Part shown: one piece after another, positions 7,024 through 9,858 of the stretch | How positions within the stretch are numbered: the stretch's first letter is position 1 | Layout: each line of letters opens with the position of its first letter | Source: Candidatus Absconditabacterales bacterium | GTDB taxonomy: Bacteria > Patescibacteria > JAEDAM01 > Absconditabacterales > Absconditicoccaceae | Length of the DNA: 9,858 bases | Assembly: GCA_938010495.1 (NCBI GenBank) | Contig: CALLUT010000060.1 | Span: 1 to 9,858 of the forward strand | Direction: 5' to 3' | Translations under genes and position numbers: made by a program | The notes under the pieces: model-generated | Databases searched by the model: none | Seen by the model: the letters and a program-made list of their open reading frames with translations, nothing else | What the model was told of the DNA's origin: nothing

Positions 7024-7998
7024 TTATTTTTTTGTATAAACCAAACTAAAAAATATAATTACCGCCCCAAGAGTTATAAAAACATCAGCAAAGTTAAAGA
7101 CTGGCCAATAATGAAAATCTATAAAATCTCTCACTCAACTATACACTACTCTATCATACAAGTTTCACAATGATCATCAAAGAAATAAAACTATAGCATG
7201 ATGATTTAACTCATCGCGTTTTCGTGCTTCAATAAGTAAGTATATTACAAGTAGTGTTAATACTATAGTTATAATCATTGGCATGGGGATGCTCCGACCT
7301 ATTCATGTATTGAGTAGTGGCGTAATTATCCATAATTCTTCTCAAAATTTTTGATTATAAAACATCCGCTTAGTTACTAAATCGAAACCAAAAAGAAGAC
7401 AAGTTCGAATTAATAATTGTTTTTTTGTAAGAGTTTGTTTTGTTGATTTCATTAGTTTGTGAATTCTCTTATAAATTTGTTCAATTGTTTGGTTTCCCAA
7501 TCATATAACTTCATCAAGCTTTATATATCAAACGCGATGCAACCATTGCGCAATTCATTTCATATTTCTTCAAGAAAAATCTCATTGCCTTCCTCTTTCA
7601 AAATCTATTATGTGTATTTGTCCGTTTTTATCTACTAATACGTTAGTTACTGGTCTTATGAGTTCCCCATGAATAATTCATGTTTTATCTAATAGATATG
7701 CACATTCAATAAGATCATATGCTGCTTTATCTTTTTGTACTTGTGAAGATTGTTCCCGGTAGTCTCTAAAATGAATTCACTCAATCCATTTATAGGAAAA
7801 ACTTCATTCTTGCGTGCTTACCACTTCAGGAATAAATGTAATTCATTCTTTTCTTAATTGTATTATCAGCTGTGCTTCTTTGTTTATTGCCGCATTCATA
7901 AAACTGTCAGTTGCACGCTTTGTTGCAATTTTTTCTCAATCTATTATTTCTAATGATATAGTACCTCTTCGTCAGGAAGCCACAGTAGTTTTATTCAT
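7024..7998 (-). CDS. lspA: Ser/Thr kinase-like domain fused to lipoprotein signal peptidase II
   Basis: A 324-residue two-domain protein. Residues 1-180 resemble the small predicted protein kinases of COG2112: Lys27 in IATKRA (ATP lysine), Glu42 in NKEAQLI (helix C glutamate), HGELIRPVTNVLV at 110-122 in place of the catalytic loop, and IDFERG at 131-136 in place of DFG. Residues 183-324 are LspA, the aspartyl protease that cuts signal peptides from prolipoproteins in the membrane: FDLVTKW at 205-211, NTGIGWSIP at 230-238, GNLYDRVV at 278-285, DFIDF with Asp291, and FNFAD with Asp305. Asp291 and Asp305 fit the catalytic pair. Four membrane helices are expected. The frame is continuous across the junction, with Leu182-Met183 and no stop. 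The LspA part alone (142 residues) is close to normal length. I count 17 UGA and 8 GGN glycines. Met183 (base 7452) could be an internal start. Confidence 0.88.
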
Positions 7999-8089
7999 TT
8001 TTTTACTCTACTGATCTTATTTTACTTCTCTAGCTATTTTATAAAAAATACGTATATTAATCGCTGTTTTTATGATTTAGGAGTTTCAA
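7999..8089. promoter_or_regulatory. Divergent intergenic region with central palindrome
   Basis: A 91-base AT-rich spacer between the kinase-LspA gene and the membrane-anchored protein gene; it should carry promoters for both. The palindrome ATACGTAT (8048-8055) lies near the middle. TATAAAAT on the minus strand (8043-8036) and TATATT on the plus strand (8053-8058) are possible -10 boxes, but I see no convincing -35 partner for either. The palindrome could be an operator or chance in AT-rich DNA. Confidence 0.35.
8079..8083 (+). promoter_or_regulatory. Shine-Dalgarno site AGGAG
   Basis: AGGAG lies six bases before the ATG at 8090 and fixes that start. It is the only clear Shine-Dalgarno site in the window. 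Confidence 0.75.
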
Positions 8090-9634
8090 ATGAATTCAAG
8101 AGAACCGAATACAAAACCTATTATGTATGCACTTATTATTTCTTGGGTAGTAATACTTCTAGGTATTTGGCGAATATTTTTTAGATGATGAGATGCAACT
8201 GGTGTTGTAGATGTTATTCCTGCTGCTGAGGAAGAAGAACAAAAGCGATATATAGGAGAAAATATTCTTTTAGAGGGAAGATTAGAAGCGAAAGAATGAT
8301 TTGGTATGTATACACATAATTTCAAAACTGAAAATTGAAGTGTTCTGGGTGCAAAAAGTAGTGAAATTGATCTCTTTAGTTATACAGGTTTAGTAGAAGT
8401 TAAATGATCTATCGTAGAATTTAAAAATAAGGTTCCAGTTATTTGAGTAACAGATATTGTTCAATCTAGAAATAAAGATTGATGAGACTGAAATATTGAT
8501 GAATCACCAACTATTGATTGAAATCCTTCCCTATATTATGATTTAGAAACTGGCTTGGCAATTGACCTTTGAATAAGTGAATGATATGATATTGAAGCTT
8601 CTGATTGATGACTCTCAATAGTAGATAGAAACGCTGATAATGCTGAAGCACTATTTGTTGAAGTATTTGCTTGTAAGCAAGGAGACCCACTACAAGACTG
8701 TGCAGTATTAAAGGATAGATTTGTTACGTTTAACAATGACTCATTTACTAACGCTCAATGAATTACCTTCTATAACTTGACTGAAACAAATACTTGGTTT
8801 GCATTTAATTGAGATAAGTTAGGATATTCAATTCGTGCTAACGATTCTAATAATATTACAACATTTGGATCATTAATTAATCTAATTAGTGAGGATCAAT
8901 TGGACCAATTTGTCGTTCAAAACAAACAACTTTGTAAATCTATAAATTCAACTCTTTGAGTAGTTTCTAGAGTTGTATACACTGATGCAGGTAACTGATT
9001 ATATGATGGTAAAGTTACATGAAGAAACGATAAAGAAGAACAAGTTACATGTATGATAACTGTTAAAATTTGAACACCATTAGAGATGGAAGTAGTATCT
9101 TATGATGATTGATCTGTAACAGAAATTAACGAATGAGCTATGGAAAATAAAAAGGTCGAAGCAGATAAAGAGATTGAAGAAGATAAAGAGATTAAGGAAG
9201 AAACAATAGTTGAAAAAGAAGAAGAAGTTCGCGAACCAATAACTCCTACGGGTAATTCTGGGATTAAACCTTCATCATTTAATTGATGGTTGCAATTTTC
9301 TTCAATAAGATGATTTGTTATGTGGTTTTCAAAACAATGAGTAAGTTATTGATGAGCTGTACTACCAAAAGCAGAGACCTTATGATCAACAGCTTCATGC
9401 TGGTATACAGTAAATGTAATTGAATGGGATAGAGCTGAATTCGTAACTTCAGATCCTGATGTTATCGTTTATGAATGTTCATGAGTTGATAAGGAAAATC
9501 TCCCAGAATGAATGCAATATGTTTGATCAGCATTAGGTAAAGACTTTGTAGCTAAATGGCTAACTAAGAACTTAGACTCAATGAAAATATATGTAGAAAA
9601 TAGACCTGCTGTAGAGCCAACTGAAGATGAATAA
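8090..9634 (+). CDS. Membrane-anchored extracytoplasmic protein of unknown function
   Basis: A 514-residue protein with a short positive N-terminus, one membrane helix at about 11-30 (YALIISWVVILLGIW) and a long polar body that should lie outside the membrane. Residues about 54-122 (from NILLEGRLEAKEGFG through LVEVKGSIVEF to PVIGVTDIV) look like an OB-type beta barrel. Six cysteines occur as spaced pairs, 195 with 204, 282 with 321, and 437 with 463, suggesting disulfides. Residues about 351-380 are a charged Glu/Lys linker (KVEADKEIEEDKEIKEE) before a C-terminal domain that ends in an acidic tail. No enzymatic motif is recognised; surface binding or a scaffold is conceivable. It uses UGA for many glycines, including GG and GDG runs, and CGA after Trp26 inside the anchor. 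It has the only good ribosome binding site here, and its last 8 bases overlap yidD, so the two are probably co-translated. Confidence 0.85.
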
Positions 9635-9858
9635 TCCATTGAAATATATAGATACCTTTCTAGCAAAATGTTCTCTTTGATGTATATGGATATATCAAAA
9701 GACACTTTCTCCTGATTCTTGACCATTACGTTTCTGGTTAGGTGGAACAGTTTGTTCTCATACCCCTCATTGCAGTGAATACTGAAAAGAATGTTTTGAG
9801 AAATATTGATTTATACGTTGATTTCATCATACCATCGAAAGAATTAGCCAATGTACAT
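9627..9858 (+). CDS. yidD: Membrane protein insertion efficiency factor YidD, 3' end beyond the window
   Basis: The first 77 residues of a YidD-family protein, a small membrane-associated factor that helps YidC-dependent insertion of inner-membrane proteins. The family pattern is visible: IWIYQKTLSPDSGP at 20-33, then Cys43 and HCSEYGKECFEKYGFIRG at 48-65, and a HHTIERISQC end at 67-76 that corresponds to the usual RC-NP finish. Relatives usually have CRFxPTCSxYA; here LRFWLGGTVCSHTPHCSEYG contains extra residues between Pro33 and Cys49, a longer version of the cysteine loop. The gene starts inside the preceding gene (ATGAATAA holds its ATG and the upstream stop), so translation is probably coupled. 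In many bacteria yidD sits between rnpA and yidC; those would be worth looking for just beyond the right edge. Confidence 0.88.

Larger units (their letters stand above)
3516..7998 (-). other. Six-gene co-directional unit, probable operon
   Basis: Six minus-strand genes follow each other from 7998 to 3516. In transcription order the junctions are a 3-base gap, a 10-base overlap, and gaps of 9, 9 and 14 bases. No space exists for internal terminators, and the only long upstream spacer is 7999-8089. The order is kinase-LspA, ATP-grasp enzyme, four-helix membrane protein, HemW, two-helix membrane protein, small acidic protein. Co-transcription is inferred from spacing. The mix of envelope functions does not point to a single pathway. 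Confidence 0.7.

Noticed and set aside
6796..7173. 125-codon open frame on the plus strand
   Set aside because: It is antisense to the ATP-grasp and LspA genes, and the product looks like AT-rich noise.
7024..7452. LspA as a separate gene with only the kinase upstream
   Set aside because: The kinase frame reads straight into LspA with no UAA or UAG; the TAA in TAATG at the junction is out of frame. An internal start remains possible.
9469..9726. 85-codon open frame on the minus strand
   Set aside because: It is opposite the end of the 514-residue gene and the start of yidD, both well supported.

Overview
The window reads as a fragment of a Candidate Phyla Radiation genome from the Absconditabacteria (SR1)/Gracilibacteria group. 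Under the standard code no frame stays open beyond about 160 codons. When UGA is read as glycine (as in translation table 25), the DNA resolves into ten long, nearly gap-free genes, all of which end in UAA or UAG. A second recoding is also visible: CGA and CGG fall where protein families expect tryptophan, or inside membrane helices where arginine would be unfavourable. Conserved arginines use AGA, AGG, CGU or CGC. This matches the CGA/CGG-to-Trp code reported for Absconditabacterales, so that order is the most likely source. All translations given here use UGA=Gly and CGA/CGG=Trp.

Layout. 1-1544 (+): most of aspS, aspartyl-tRNA synthetase, entering from the left edge. 1546-2592 (-): a membrane fatty acid desaturase, convergent with aspS and separated from it by one base. 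2593-2739: a divergent promoter region. 2740-3501 (+): an exported SlyD-like FKBP-type prolyl isomerase. 3492-3514: a hairpin between convergent genes. 3516-7998 (-): a compact six-gene unit read right to left: a kinase-LspA fusion, an ATP-grasp enzyme, a four-helix membrane protein, hemW, a two-helix membrane protein and a small acidic protein. Junctions run from a 10-base overlap to a 14-base gap, so one transcript is likely. 7999-8089: a second divergent promoter region. 8090-9634 (+): a membrane-anchored extracytoplasmic protein with six cysteines and an OB-like segment. 9627-9858 (+): yidD, overlapping the previous gene and running off the right edge.

Several genes concern the cell envelope: lipid desaturation, export-linked folding, lipoprotein signal peptide cleavage (LspA), membrane protein insertion (YidD) and several unknown membrane proteins. 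The most unusual gene is a COG2112-like protein kinase domain fused in frame to signal peptidase II. No RNA genes, insertion sequences, CRISPR arrays or phage genes were seen.
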